Part shown: positions 1 to 8,556 of the stretch, piece by piece
Position numbering within the stretch: the stretch's first letter is position 1
How the letters are laid out: each line of letters opens with the position of its first letter
Origin: JAICTV01 sp035634055
GTDB lineage: Bacteria; Planctomycetota; Phycisphaerae; Tepidisphaerales; Tepidisphaeraceae
NCBI GenBank assembly: GCA_035634055.1
Contig: DASQDR010000002.1
Span: 1-23,574, forward strand
DNA length: 23,574 bases
Reading direction: 5' to 3'
Notes under the pieces: model-generated
Databases searched by the model: none
What the model was told of the DNA's origin: nothing
Seen by the model: the letters and a program-made list of their open reading frames with translations, nothing else
Program-made: the position numbers and the translations under genes

Positions 1-55
1 CCAGCTCGAGCAGGTCCTTCTCGTCGTCGATGACCAGCACGGTCGCGCGGCTCAT
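1..55 (-). CDS. Response regulator N-terminus (partial), probably PhoB-like
   Basis: The gene starts at 55 and runs off the left edge. Only 18 codons are visible, and they read MSRATVLVIDDEKDLLEL. The hydrophobic first strand followed by the acidic Asp-Asp-Glu pocket is the start of a response-regulator receiver domain. Its ATG overlaps the phoU stop codon by an ATGA, so the two are translationally coupled. A response regulator directly behind phoU in a pst operon is usually the PhoB/PhoP-type regulator of phosphate starvation. The output domain is outside the window, so the PhoB assignment rests on context only. Confidence 0.75.
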   Translation of the reverse strand, partial: MSRATVLVIDDEKDLLEL

Positions 56-747
56 AGATTCGCTTCCTTCGCCGCCGCCTCGTCCGCGGCCAGCTTCCCC
101 TTGCTGTGCCGCACGTCGCGGCCCTGGATCCAGTAGATGACTTCCTCGGCGATGTTGGTCGCGTGGTCGCCGATCCGCTCGAGGTTGCGGGCGATCAGGA
201 TCAGCGACATGGCCGGCTGGATCGTGCGCGGGTCGCCCATCATGTAGGTCAGCAGCGTGCGGAAGATCTGGTCGCGGAAGGCGTCCACCTTCTTCTCTTC
301 CACCAGCACGCGGTTGGCGATGACGACGTCCCGCTGGATCATCGCCGTCAGGCTGTCGCGCACCATCTTCTGGGCGATGTCGCACATGATCGGCAGCTCG
401 ACCAGCGTCTTGATGGGCGGGGCCTCCAGCACGTAGCGGGCGTTCTGGCAGATGTTGACCGACTGGTCCGCGATCCGCTCCAGCTCCCCGCCGATGCGCG
501 ACGCCATGAACAGGAACCGCGCATCGCGCGCCATCGGCTGGTTCTGGGCCGTCAGCTTCACCGCGCGGTCGTCCACCTCCACCTGGAGCTCGTTGACCTC
601 GTTCTCCTTGGCGAACACCTCGTCGGCCAGCGTGTCGTTCCGCTTCACCACGGTGGCGACGGCGGTCTGGATCATGCTCTCGGCCAGGGTGCCCATCAGC
701 ACGATCCGCTGGAAAAGCTCGGCGAGTTGTTCTTCGAAGTGTCGCAT
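52..747 (-). CDS. phoU: Phosphate signalling protein PhoU
   Basis: This 231-residue protein has the usual PhoU length and two PhoU three-helix repeats. Each repeat carries the family's conserved acidic motif: ERIADQSVNI near residue 90 and ERIGDHATNI near residue 190. PhoU is a cytoplasmic protein that binds metals through these motifs. It links the Pst transporter to the PhoR/PhoB two-component system and represses Pho genes when phosphate is plentiful. The gene follows pstB after a 108-bp gap that holds a heptamer repeat array, and its stop overlaps the start of the next response regulator. No clear ribosome binding site precedes the ATG at 747, so translation may depend on read-through from upstream genes or on a short leader. 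Confidence 0.95.
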   Translation of the reverse strand: MRHFEEQLAELFQRIVLMGTLAESMIQTAVATVVKRNDTLADEVFAKENEVNELQVEVDDRAVKLTAQNQPMARDARFLFMASRIGGELERIADQSVNICQNARYVLEAPPIKTLVELPIMCDIAQKMVRDSLTAMIQRDVVIANRVLVEEKKVDAFRDQIFRTLLTYMMGDPRTIQPAMSLILIARNLERIGDHATNIAEEVIYWIQGRDVRHSKGKLAADEAAAKEANL

Positions 748-765
748 GGTTGGGGACAGAGGAAT

Positions 766-807
766 CAGTAGCCAGTAGCCAGTGGCTTGTGGTCAGTGGC
801 TAGTAGA
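766..807. repeat. Heptanucleotide tandem repeat array between pstB and phoU
   Basis: Six consecutive 7-bp units are visible: CAGTAGC twice, then CAGTGGC, TTGTGGT, CAGTGGC and TAGTAGA. The array fills the middle of the otherwise featureless 108-bp gap between pstB and phoU. It has no coding sense and no hairpin with a T-tract. It resembles the short tandemly repeated repetitive sequences with heptamer units described in cyanobacteria; kinship with those is not implied. Confidence 0.75.
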
Positions 808-855
808 TCGGAATCGACTGCTTTTTCTCCTGCTGAGTCCTCTGCGCTCTGCTGT

Positions 856-1797
856 TTAGCCGAACCGCCCGGTGATGTACGCCTCGGTCTCCTTCAGGTG
901 CGGCGTGACGAACAGCGTGTTGGTGGGGCCGTACTCGATGAGTTTCCCCAGGTACATGAACGCGGTGTAATCGCTGACCCGCGCGGCCTGCTGCATGTTG
1001 TGGGTAACAATGACGACGGTGTAGTTGCCGCGGAGCTGGTGGATCAATTCCTCAACCTTGCCGGTGGCGATCGGGTCGAGGGCGGAGCACGGCTCGTCCA
1101 TCAGGAGCACTTCCGGCTCGGCGGCGATGGCGCGGGCGATGCACAGCCGCTGCTGCTGCCCGCCGGAAAGCCCCAGTGCGCTGCCGTGCAGGCGGTCCTT
1201 CACCTCGTCCCAAAGGGCCGCGCTGCGCAGCGACTTCTCGCACGTCTCGGCCAGCGCACTCTTGCGCCGCTCGCCGGCGATGCGAAGGGCGTAAACCACG
1301 TTCTCGAAGATCGACATCGGGAACGGGTTGGACTTCTGGAACACCATCCCCAGCCGCTTGCGCAGCTCGATCACGTCGGTGTGCTTGCCGTAGATCGGCT
1401 CGTCCTTAAACGACATCGACCCATCGACGCGGACGCCGTCCACCAGGTCGTTCAGGCGGTTCATGCTCCGCAGCAGGGTGCTCTTGCCGCACCCGCTCGG
1501 GCCGACCAGGGCGGTGACCTTGCCGGAGGGGATGCCCATCGAGATGTCGTACAGCGCCTGCGTCTTGCCGTAGAAGAGGTTGAACTTCTCGACCGTCAGG
1601 ACGTGCTGCTCGCCCTCGAGCTCCTTGTGGACGTTCGGCGCGGTGGCGGCGGGGCCCAGGTCGGCGGTGTCGGTGCCGAAGCGCGCTTCGCCGGTGGCGC
1701 TCCCCGCTTGCTCGCTGGCGATACCGCCGATGAACGGCGGGCGCGTGAGCGGCGCCCGCGGCGGGGTCGTCGGCAGTTCTTCGGTTCCGGTGGCCAT
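856..1797 (-). CDS. pstB: Phosphate ABC transporter ATP-binding protein PstB
   Basis: This is the ATPase subunit that powers phosphate import through PstC/PstA. Walker A is GPSGCGKST at residues 99-107, the signature LSGGQQQR is at 210-217, Walker B LLMDEP is at 231-236, and the H-loop histidine is near 266. At 313 residues it is about 50-60 longer than a usual PstB. The excess is a Pro/Ala/Gly/Thr-rich N-terminal stretch before the first beta strand (LTVEKFNLFYG, residue 67 on). The start at 1797 is supported by a strong GAGGAGAGGT ribosome binding site. Internal starts would lack one, so the extension looks real. It sits between pstA and phoU in the operon. Confidence 0.96.
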   Translation of the reverse strand: MATGTEELPTTPPRAPLTRPPFIGGIASEQAGSATGEARFGTDTADLGPAATAPNVHKELEGEQHVLTVEKFNLFYGKTQALYDISMGIPSGKVTALVGPSGCGKSTLLRSMNRLNDLVDGVRVDGSMSFKDEPIYGKHTDVIELRKRLGMVFQKSNPFPMSIFENVVYALRIAGERRKSALAETCEKSLRSAALWDEVKDRLHGSALGLSGGQQQRLCIARAIAAEPEVLLMDEPCSALDPIATGKVEELIHQLRGNYTVVIVTHNMQQAARVSDYTAFMYLGKLIEYGPTNTLFVTPHLKETEAYITGRFG

Positions 1798-1830
1798 GGC
1801 TACCTCTCCTCGTTCGCGCCGCGCGCGCGG

Positions 1831-2682
1831 CTACACCCGCCGGCGTGCGACCAGGCGGATCATCACGTTCAGCACGAAGATCAGCGAGATCAGGATCAGG
1901 ATCCCCGCCCACGCGAGCTGCTTCTGCTCGTGGTACGGGCCGGTCGCGTAGTCGTAAATCTGCTTGGTGAGCGACGGGAACGGCTCGTTGGGGTTGACCG
2001 TGAGCAGCCGCGTCCCGAGCGCGGTGAACAGCAGCGGTGCGGTCTCGCCGGCGACGCGCGCCAGGGCGAGCATCACGCCCGTGACCAGCCCGCCGGTCGC
2101 CGCCGGTACCACCACGCGCAGGATGGTCCGCGCCTTGGTCGCCCCCAGCGCGATAGACGCCTCGCGGTAACTCTTGGGTACCAGGCGGAGCATCTCCTCG
2201 GTCGTGCGCGCGACGATGGGGATCATGATGAACGCCAGCGCCATCGCGCCCGCCCACCCGTTGTACCCGCCGAGCGGCACGACCAGCAGTTCATAGCCGA
2301 GGATGCCCACCACAATGCTCGGCACGCCCGCCAGCACGTCGCTGACGAATCGCACCGGGGCGGCGATGCGCGAGTTGGCGGAGTATTCGGACAGAAAGAT
2401 CCCCGCCAGCACGCCGATCGGGATTCCCGCCAGGCTCGCCAGGCCGAGCAGCAGCGCCGTGCCCACCAGCCCGTTGAGCATCCCGCCGGGATAACCGCTG
2501 GCGCCGTAGGGGCGGGGGACCTGCGTGAAGAACGCCAGCGACACGGAGCGCCAGCCAATTGACACGAGGTAGCCGATCACCAGCGCAAGCGTGATCAGGA
2601 TCAGCGCGGTGAAGGCGATGCACACGCCGAACATGAACCGGCTGTACCAGCGTGCGAGAGGATTGGAGCGTGCGAGGGCCAT
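1831..2682 (-). CDS. pstA: Phosphate ABC transporter permease PstA
   Basis: This 283-residue inner-membrane permease has about six hydrophobic segments, the first near residues 15-40 (FGVCIAFTALILITLALVIGYL). The cytoplasmic EAA loop that docks on PstB is seen as EASIALGATKARTILRVVVPA. The reading frame is open further upstream, to 2754. That extension is very basic and runs into an inverted-repeat element, so I place the start at 2682, where MALARSNPLARW begins. The ribosome binding site there is weak. It forms the channel together with PstC, and pstB begins 33 bp downstream. Confidence 0.93.
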   Translation of the reverse strand: MALARSNPLARWYSRFMFGVCIAFTALILITLALVIGYLVSIGWRSVSLAFFTQVPRPYGASGYPGGMLNGLVGTALLLGLASLAGIPIGVLAGIFLSEYSANSRIAAPVRFVSDVLAGVPSIVVGILGYELLVVPLGGYNGWAGAMALAFIMIPIVARTTEEMLRLVPKSYREASIALGATKARTILRVVVPAATGGLVTGVMLALARVAGETAPLLFTALGTRLLTVNPNEPFPSLTKQIYDYATGPYHEQKQLAWAGILILISLIFVLNVMIRLVARRRV

Positions 2683-2702
2683 TCGCTTCGTTCGTTTCTT
2701 AC

Positions 2703-2820
2703 GGTGGCACGGGCGCCTCGCCCGTGGGCTGACGACGGTCAGCCGTTGTTCCAAGCGTGGCTGCTGCGCGGCGCTTTACACGACCGAGGCGCCCGTGCGA
2801 CGTGAGCATGTGGCACCCGC
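2703..2820. repeat. Intergenic inverted-repeat element between pstC and pstA
   Basis: The 142-bp gap between pstC and pstA holds nested inverted repeats. A hairpin at 2708-2726 has 8-bp arms (CACGGGCG / CGCCCGTG) and a 3-nt loop. Directly beside it, 2727-2744 forms a second hairpin with perfect 7-bp arms (GGCTGAC / GTCAGCC) and a 4-nt loop. In addition, 14 bases at 2707-2720 are the exact reverse complement of 2785-2798, so the whole block can also fold as one long stem. There is no T-tract, so an intrinsic terminator inside the operon is unlikely. It looks like a small dispersed palindromic element, or an RNA processing or stability signal. Confidence 0.65.
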
Positions 2821-2824
2821 CGGG

Positions 2825-3883
2825 TCACTGCGCCACCGCCGGCTGCTTGCCGACCACCAGCGCCCGGGCGACGACGTTGAACGCCAGCGACATCACCAGC
2901 AGGATCAGCGCCACCTGCAACAGCGCCGCGCGGTGCAGGCCGGCCTCGGCCTCGGCGAACTCGTTGGCGAGCAGGCTAGCCATCGTCTGCGCCGGCGCCA
3001 GCGGCGACGGGACGATCTGGTTGACGTTGCCGATCACCATCGTGACCGCCATCGTCTCGCCCGCCGCCCGCGCCAGCCCGAGCATGACGGCGCCGAACAG
3101 TCCGCTGCGGCTGTAGCGGAGCATCTCGCGGCAGCTCTGCCACCACGTCGCCCCCAGTGCCAGCGTTCCCTCGATCTGCGTCCGCGGCACCGCGCGCAGC
3201 ACGTCGCGGCTGACGGCGGTGATGATCGGCAGGACCATGATGCCAAGGATCAACCCGCCGCTGAGCATGTCCCGCCCGGTGGCTGCCCCCCCATAGTGCA
3301 GCCACCGCAGGCCGGGAACGCTCGCGAAGCCGGTGTTGAGCGCCGGCTCGAGGTACTCGCTGAGGAACGGCGCGAGCACGAACAGCCCCCACAACCCGTA
3401 GGCGATGCTCGGGATCGCCGCCAGGAACTCGATCAGGAACGACACCGGCGCCACCAGCCACGCCGGCGCGATCCGCACCAGGAACAGCGCCGAGCCGAGG
3501 CTGATCGGCACGGCGATCGTCAGCGCGATGGCGGAGCTGACGGCCGTCCCGTAGATCACCGGCAGCGCGCCGAACGTCGCCGGGATCGTCTCCATCACCG
3601 GCTCGCCGTCGGCGTCGCGGACGATCTTGCCGTCGCGCGTGCGCTGGGTCTTCTCCAGCGCGTTGGGCCGCCACGACGACTCGACGAAGAACCCCGCGCC
3701 GAAGGTCTTCATGCTGGGGATGGCCGCGTACAGCAGCACGGCAACGAGCGTCGCCATCATCAGCAGGATCAGCGCGCCGCTGGCGACCGCCAGCCCGTGC
3801 AGCGCGCGGTCCGCAAGCTGCCCGCGGCTGCGGCGCGGCTTGGCCGGGGCGATGGTGGCGGGATGAATCGCTTCGATCGTCAT
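2825..3883 (-). CDS. pstC: Phosphate ABC transporter permease PstC
   Basis: This 352-residue partner permease of PstA has a hydrophobic segment near residues 30-52, a periplasmic region with a charged stretch (KTQRTRDGKIVRDADGEP), and then a cluster of membrane segments. The EAA loop is IEGTLALGATWWQSCREMLRY, followed by the family motif LGLARAAGETMAV. The order pstS-pstC-pstA-pstB matches the standard operon. pstS lies 141 bp upstream, separated by a strong hairpin that may lower pstCAB expression relative to pstS. The ribosome binding site before 3883 is weak. Confidence 0.95.
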   Translation of the reverse strand: MTIEAIHPATIAPAKPRRSRGQLADRALHGLAVASGALILLMMATLVAVLLYAAIPSMKTFGAGFFVESSWRPNALEKTQRTRDGKIVRDADGEPVMETIPATFGALPVIYGTAVSSAIALTIAVPISLGSALFLVRIAPAWLVAPVSFLIEFLAAIPSIAYGLWGLFVLAPFLSEYLEPALNTGFASVPGLRWLHYGGAATGRDMLSGGLILGIMVLPIITAVSRDVLRAVPRTQIEGTLALGATWWQSCREMLRYSRSGLFGAVMLGLARAAGETMAVTMVIGNVNQIVPSPLAPAQTMASLLANEFAEAEAGLHRAALLQVALILLVMSLAFNVVARALVVGKQPAVAQ

Positions 3884-3920
3884 CGGTTAAGCTCGCCCGG
3901 TCATCTCGCCAACCGCGCGA

Positions 3921-3965
3921 AAGGATCTCGGGACGGAAACGCCTTTGCTCCGCCCCGAGATCCTT
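3921..3965 (-). terminator. Strong hairpin between pstS and pstC (attenuator or RNA stabiliser)
   Basis: A perfect 12-bp stem pairs 3921-3932 (AAGGATCTCGGG) with 3954-3965. After one A·C mismatch, four more pairs (3934-3937 with 3949-3952) leave an 11-nt loop. It lies just after the pstS stop codon. No run of T follows it, so it may be a partial terminator or a 3' stabiliser of pstS mRNA. In many bacteria the binding protein is made in large excess over the permease subunits through such a structure. Confidence 0.65.
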
Positions 3966-4024
3966 CCCTACCTAAGCTTCGATCCGCGCGTCGCTTCAAC
4001 GGCCGGTTACGGCACGTGCGTCGC

Positions 4025-5110
4025 TTACCGCGCCGCGGCCAGCGGCTTGCCGTCCCACGCGAGCGTGGCGATCGCCTCGGCAACCTTCTTCTGCACGCCC
4101 TCGCTGAGCGGGGCGTAATCCAGCGAGGCGGCGAGCTGCTGCCCGCCCTGCTGGGTCGTCGCCCAGTTCAGGAAACCGACCATCGCCTTGGCCTTGGCGG
4201 CATCCTTCAGGTAGCCCAGGTCCTTGTAGACGATGATGTAGGTGAAGGCGGAAATGGGGTAAGCCTTCTCGCCCGGCTGGTTCCAGATGTTGACCGCCAG
4301 CCCCTTGCTCATCTGCTCGAGCGCGCCTTCGCCAGCGGCGGAGACGCTCTCGGGCGACGCCTTGACGAACTTCCCGTCCTTGTTCTTCATCGTCGCGAAC
4401 GGGATCTTGTTCTGGACCGCGTAGGCCAACTCGATGTACCCGATCGAGCCCTTGGTCTGCTGAACGACCTGGGTAACGCCCTCGTTTCCCTTGCCGCCCT
4501 GACCGCCCGGCCACTCGACCTGCTTGGCGCCGCCGACCTTCTCCTTGAACTCATCGCTCTGCGTGGCGAGGTAGCTGGTGAAGACGTAGGTCGTGCCGCT
4601 GCCGTCGGTGCGGTGGGCGGACGTGATCGGCATGTCCGGGAGCTTGGCACCTTCGTTGAGCGCCGCGATCTTGGCGTCGTTCCACTTGGTGATCTTGCCG
4701 AGGAAGATGTCGGCCACCGTCGTGCCGTCCAGCTTCAACTCGCCCTGGAACTCCGGCAGGTTGTAGGCGACGACCACCGCGCCGGCGACGGTCGGGATCT
4801 GGAGGATCTTGTCCTCGCCGCCGACGGCCGCCACTTCCTTCTTGTTCATCGGGGCGTCGCTGGCGCCGAAGTCGACGGTCTTTTCGGTGATTCCCTTGAT
4901 CCCGCCGCCGGAGCCGATCGACTGGTAATCGATCTTCACTTCCGGGTGCTGGGTCTGATATTCCGTCACCCAGCGCTGGTAGATCGGCGCGGGGAAGGTC
5001 GCCCCGGCGCCTTGAAGTCGCACGTCCGCCCGCGCCGCGCCGGCGGTGCTGAGCAGGATGGTGGCGGCGGTGGCCAGGAATCGCATCGGCTGGGTCATTG
5101 CCTTGATCAT
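4025..5110 (-). CDS. pstS: Phosphate-binding periplasmic protein PstS
   Basis: This 361-residue substrate-binding protein of the high-affinity phosphate ABC transporter has an N-terminal signal peptide (MRFLATAATILLSTAGAARA) with a signal-peptidase I type AxA site before DVRLQGAGATFPAP. There is no lipobox cysteine, so it should be soluble in the periplasm. Phosphate-binding motifs typical of PstS are visible: GAGATFPAPIYQRW near residue 34, SIGSGGGIKG, DFGASDAP, and HRTDGSGTTYVFTSYL. The first ATG at 5110 has a GGAGGA site 4 nt upstream. It is the first gene of the operon and has a Pho-box-like array about 43 bp upstream. Confidence 0.96.
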   Translation of the reverse strand: MIKAMTQPMRFLATAATILLSTAGAARADVRLQGAGATFPAPIYQRWVTEYQTQHPEVKIDYQSIGSGGGIKGITEKTVDFGASDAPMNKKEVAAVGGEDKILQIPTVAGAVVVAYNLPEFQGELKLDGTTVADIFLGKITKWNDAKIAALNEGAKLPDMPITSAHRTDGSGTTYVFTSYLATQSDEFKEKVGGAKQVEWPGGQGGKGNEGVTQVVQQTKGSIGYIELAYAVQNKIPFATMKNKDGKFVKASPESVSAAGEGALEQMSKGLAVNIWNQPGEKAYPISAFTYIIVYKDLGYLKDAAKAKAMVGFLNWATTQQGGQQLAASLDYAPLSEGVQKKVAEAIATLAWDGKPLAAAR

Positions 5111-5153
5111 GGGATCCTCCGTTTGTTGTTGTCCCGCAGAAGGATGTACATCC

Positions 5154-5197
5154 GGCCGATCAATCGCCCGTCAGCGTCCCGTGAAGATTGCGTGAAC
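5154..5197 (-). promoter_or_regulatory. Pho box: four 11-bp direct repeats upstream of pstS
   Basis: Reading the minus strand from 5197, four consecutive 11-base units begin with GTTCACG, CTTCACG, GCTGACG and ATTGATC. The conserved core is at unit positions 2-6: TTCAC, TTCAC, CTGAC, TTGAT. Direct repeats with exact 11-bp phasing are the hallmark of PhoB/PhoP sites in several phyla, and this array sits before pstS. A possible -10 (TACATC, 5143-5148) lies inside a perfect palindrome GGATGTACATCC (5142-5153). The third unit would then overlap the -35 position, as in other PhoB-activated promoters. Confidence 0.65.
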
Positions 5198-5370
5198 GGC
5201 CGCCCCCGCTGGCCGTCGCAACATCACCACGACCCCATTGCGCGCGACCCATGCTACCGTCACGTCAGCTTCGTATTAAGATTCGGTTAGCCGGACCTCG
5301 ACCCGCGCCCTTCCTCCCCGGTACGGCCAGAAAGGGCAGGGGCGAGCGCCGGGTTAGGAGGACGATCAAC

Positions 5371-5430
5371 GATTGGGAATGGAACTTGAAACGCACCCAA
5401 CACCCGCCGTTCGAGTTCCAATCTCCAATC
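5371..5430. repeat. Inverted repeat of heptamer units between pstS and thiC
   Basis: The left arm 5371-5390 begins GATTGGG AATGGAA. The reverse complement of the right arm 5410-5430 reads GATTGGA GATTGGA ACTCGAA. The arms are imperfect inverted copies of 7-bp units with a ~19-nt loop. The element lies between two divergent genes, where no terminator is needed, so it looks like a small repeat element. The rest of 5198-5478 holds nothing I can name. Confidence 0.55.
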
Positions 5431-5478
5431 CTCCATGCTTCCCCGCCGACGCTCCGCCCGACCACACGCGCATCGCCC

Positions 5479-5507
5479 TTGAACCCCTCACCCACGGGAC
5501 TTACAGT
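5479..5507 (+). promoter_or_regulatory. Promoter of the thiC riboswitch transcript
   Basis: TTGAAC (5479-5484) and TACAGT (5502-5507) are separated by exactly 17 bp. The predicted start near 5514 is at the first paired bases of the TPP riboswitch, which independently supports the call. The same -10 hexamer occurs before the ArsR gene in this window. Confidence 0.6.
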
Positions 5508-5517
5508 CTTGCCGCGA

Positions 5518-5612
5518 GTTCGCTAGGGGTGCCACGGCGGGTCGTCCGCCGTCGGCTGAGAAATACCCTATGAACCTGACCCGGTTCGGACCGGCGTAGG
5601 GAAGCGACACGG
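5518..5612 (+). ncRNA. TPP riboswitch (THI element) upstream of thiC
   Basis: The conserved thiamine pyrophosphate aptamer is readable: GGGGTGCC at 5526-5533, the pyrimidine-sensor core CTGAGAAATACCC at 5556-5568, TGAACCTGA, and the closing GTAGGGAAGCG at 5597-5607. The closing helix pairs TCGCT (5520-5524) with AGCGA (5603-5607). Binding of TPP should reduce expression of thiC, which begins 108 nt downstream. I cannot decide from sequence whether it works by termination or by hiding the ribosome binding site. No obvious T-tract is present, which makes translational control the better guess. Confidence 0.93.
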
Positions 5613-5720
5613 CAACAACCCGTCCCGCCGCCGCCCCTTCCCAAGCGCCTCATCTGGGCCCCGTCATCTTGGGTGCCGTCACCTTTAGTAGCAGCGCCGC
5701 CGGAGCTTACGGAGCGAAAC

Positions 5721-7625
<1,905 letters not shown>

Positions 7626-7640
7626 GGTATACTCCCTGCC

Positions 7641-8300
7641 ATGGTTGCCGCTGGGATCATGATGACGGACGCCGGCCGCCCACGCCGAACAAGGTCGTGC
7701 GGCTGATGGGGATCGGGCCGGTGCGCTTCACGGTCGACGACGCCATGGAGATGGTCCGCCGCGGCATCCTGCCTGAGGACTCCACCGTCGAACTGCTGAA
7801 CGGGGAGCTGGTCTACCGCAACCGGTTTGACCTGCGCGGGAGCGAAATCGTGGAAGGGGGTCAGGCACCACTACGTGGTCGCGACGCTCGCCGGTTTCTC
7901 CGATCGCGTCAACACCGCCGCCCGGCACCTGCGCACGCGAAGCACGCTGATCTGCGCCGAAACGCACGCGCCGATCCCCGACGCAGCGATCCTTCGAGGC
8001 GCCCTCAACGACTACCGCGACCGGTTGCCGACCGCCGCCGACGCCTGGTGCGTGATCGAGGTGACCGACGCCAGCTACGGGCGCGACGCCGGTGAAAAGC
8101 TTGAAGCTTATGCCCGCGCCGGCGTACAGCAGTACGTCATCCTCAACCTCCGAAACCGCACCGCCGAGGTCTACTTGACGCCCGACCGCGCTGCCGGCAC
8201 CTATCCGCTGCCGCAGATCGTGGCGGCCGATCAGGTGCTGGACCTAAGGGTCGGGGAGGACGAGTTCTTCCAAGTCCCCCTCGCCAACGTGCTGGCGTAA
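7641..8300 (+). pseudogene. Uma2-family restriction endonuclease-like protein, frameshifted
   Basis: Uma2 proteins (DUF820) have a PD-(D/E)XK nuclease fold and occur in many copies in planctomycetes and cyanobacteria; their role is poorly known. Here the N-terminal half (GIGPVRFTVDDAMEMV...VELLNGELVYRNRFDL) is in one frame and the C-terminal half (VRHHYVVATLAGF...DAWCVIEVTDASYGRDAGEKLEAYARAGVQQYVILNL) is in the next. Four rather than five G at 7856-7860 would join them as VEGVRHHYVVA. A second shift is likely near 7671-7695: the ATG at 7641 or 7659 opens MMTDAGRP in yet another frame, and the in-frame start otherwise would be 7706. A TATACT box (7628-7633) lies 7 nt before 7641. Two shifts suggest decay, though a sequencing error in the G-run is possible for one. 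Confidence 0.75.
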
Positions 8301-8301
8301 A

Positions 8302-8414
8302 GCCGCCCGCGGCAACCTCACCCCCAGGAGATCCGCAAGCTCGCCCGCAAGGGCCGCGCCGGAAAGGCCGACTGCCACAGCGACCTCACCTCCGAAATCA
8401 TCAGCGTACGATGA
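8302..8414 (+). pseudogene. Duplicated remnant of the thiC 3' end
   Basis: Bases 8302-8386 match thiC 7455-7540 with roughly 94% identity by eye: four substitutions and one missing C in the C-run. If the missing C is restored, the remnant reads AARGNLTPQEIRKLARKGRAGK...CHSD and then a different tail ending in TGA at 8412-8414. The remnant has no start and no upstream domain, so it cannot be a gene. Together with the true thiC tail it flanks the Uma2 gene as a direct repeat. Confidence 0.85.
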
Positions 8415-8468
8415 GCGGCCATGGGACTAACGCCCCAAGGGGGGCAGAAATCAATAACCCGCGTGGCC

Positions 8469-8529
8469 GGTCCGCGAACGCGAGGGCCACGCCGAACGTG
8501 CCGAGCACGTAGAGCGCTCCGCCGAACGC
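8469..8529 (-). pseudogene. Possible DUF1772 (anthrone-oxygenase-like) membrane protein remnant
   Basis: On the minus strand one frame reads AFGGALYVLGTFGVALAFADRP. This resembles the conserved GALYLVGTFGVT segment of DUF1772 proteins. A TGA lies just upstream in the same frame and there is no start, so at most this is a scrap of a gene. It lies 27 bp downstream of the last gene of the ArsR-led array, on the same strand. DUF1772 genes commonly occur in such arrays, so a lost tenth gene is plausible. The similarity is short and could be chance. Confidence 0.35.
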
Positions 8530-8556
8530 GCTCGCAGCGCATCAAGACGTCCGCCA

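Noticed and set aside
787..2562. A plus-strand open frame of 591 codons opposite pstB and pstA
   Set aside because: It has low-complexity composition and no recognisable family, while the opposite strand encodes clear ABC transporter subunits.
2591..5290. A plus-strand open frame of 899 codons
   Set aside because: It runs antisense across pstC and pstS, is very rich in Arg/His/Asp/Gly with no domain-like sequence, and is a typical high-GC shadow of strongly coding minus-strand genes.
5371..5430. Transcription terminator between pstS and thiC
   Set aside because: Both flanking genes begin here and read outwards, so no transcript needs to end at this place; the structure is better read as a repeat.
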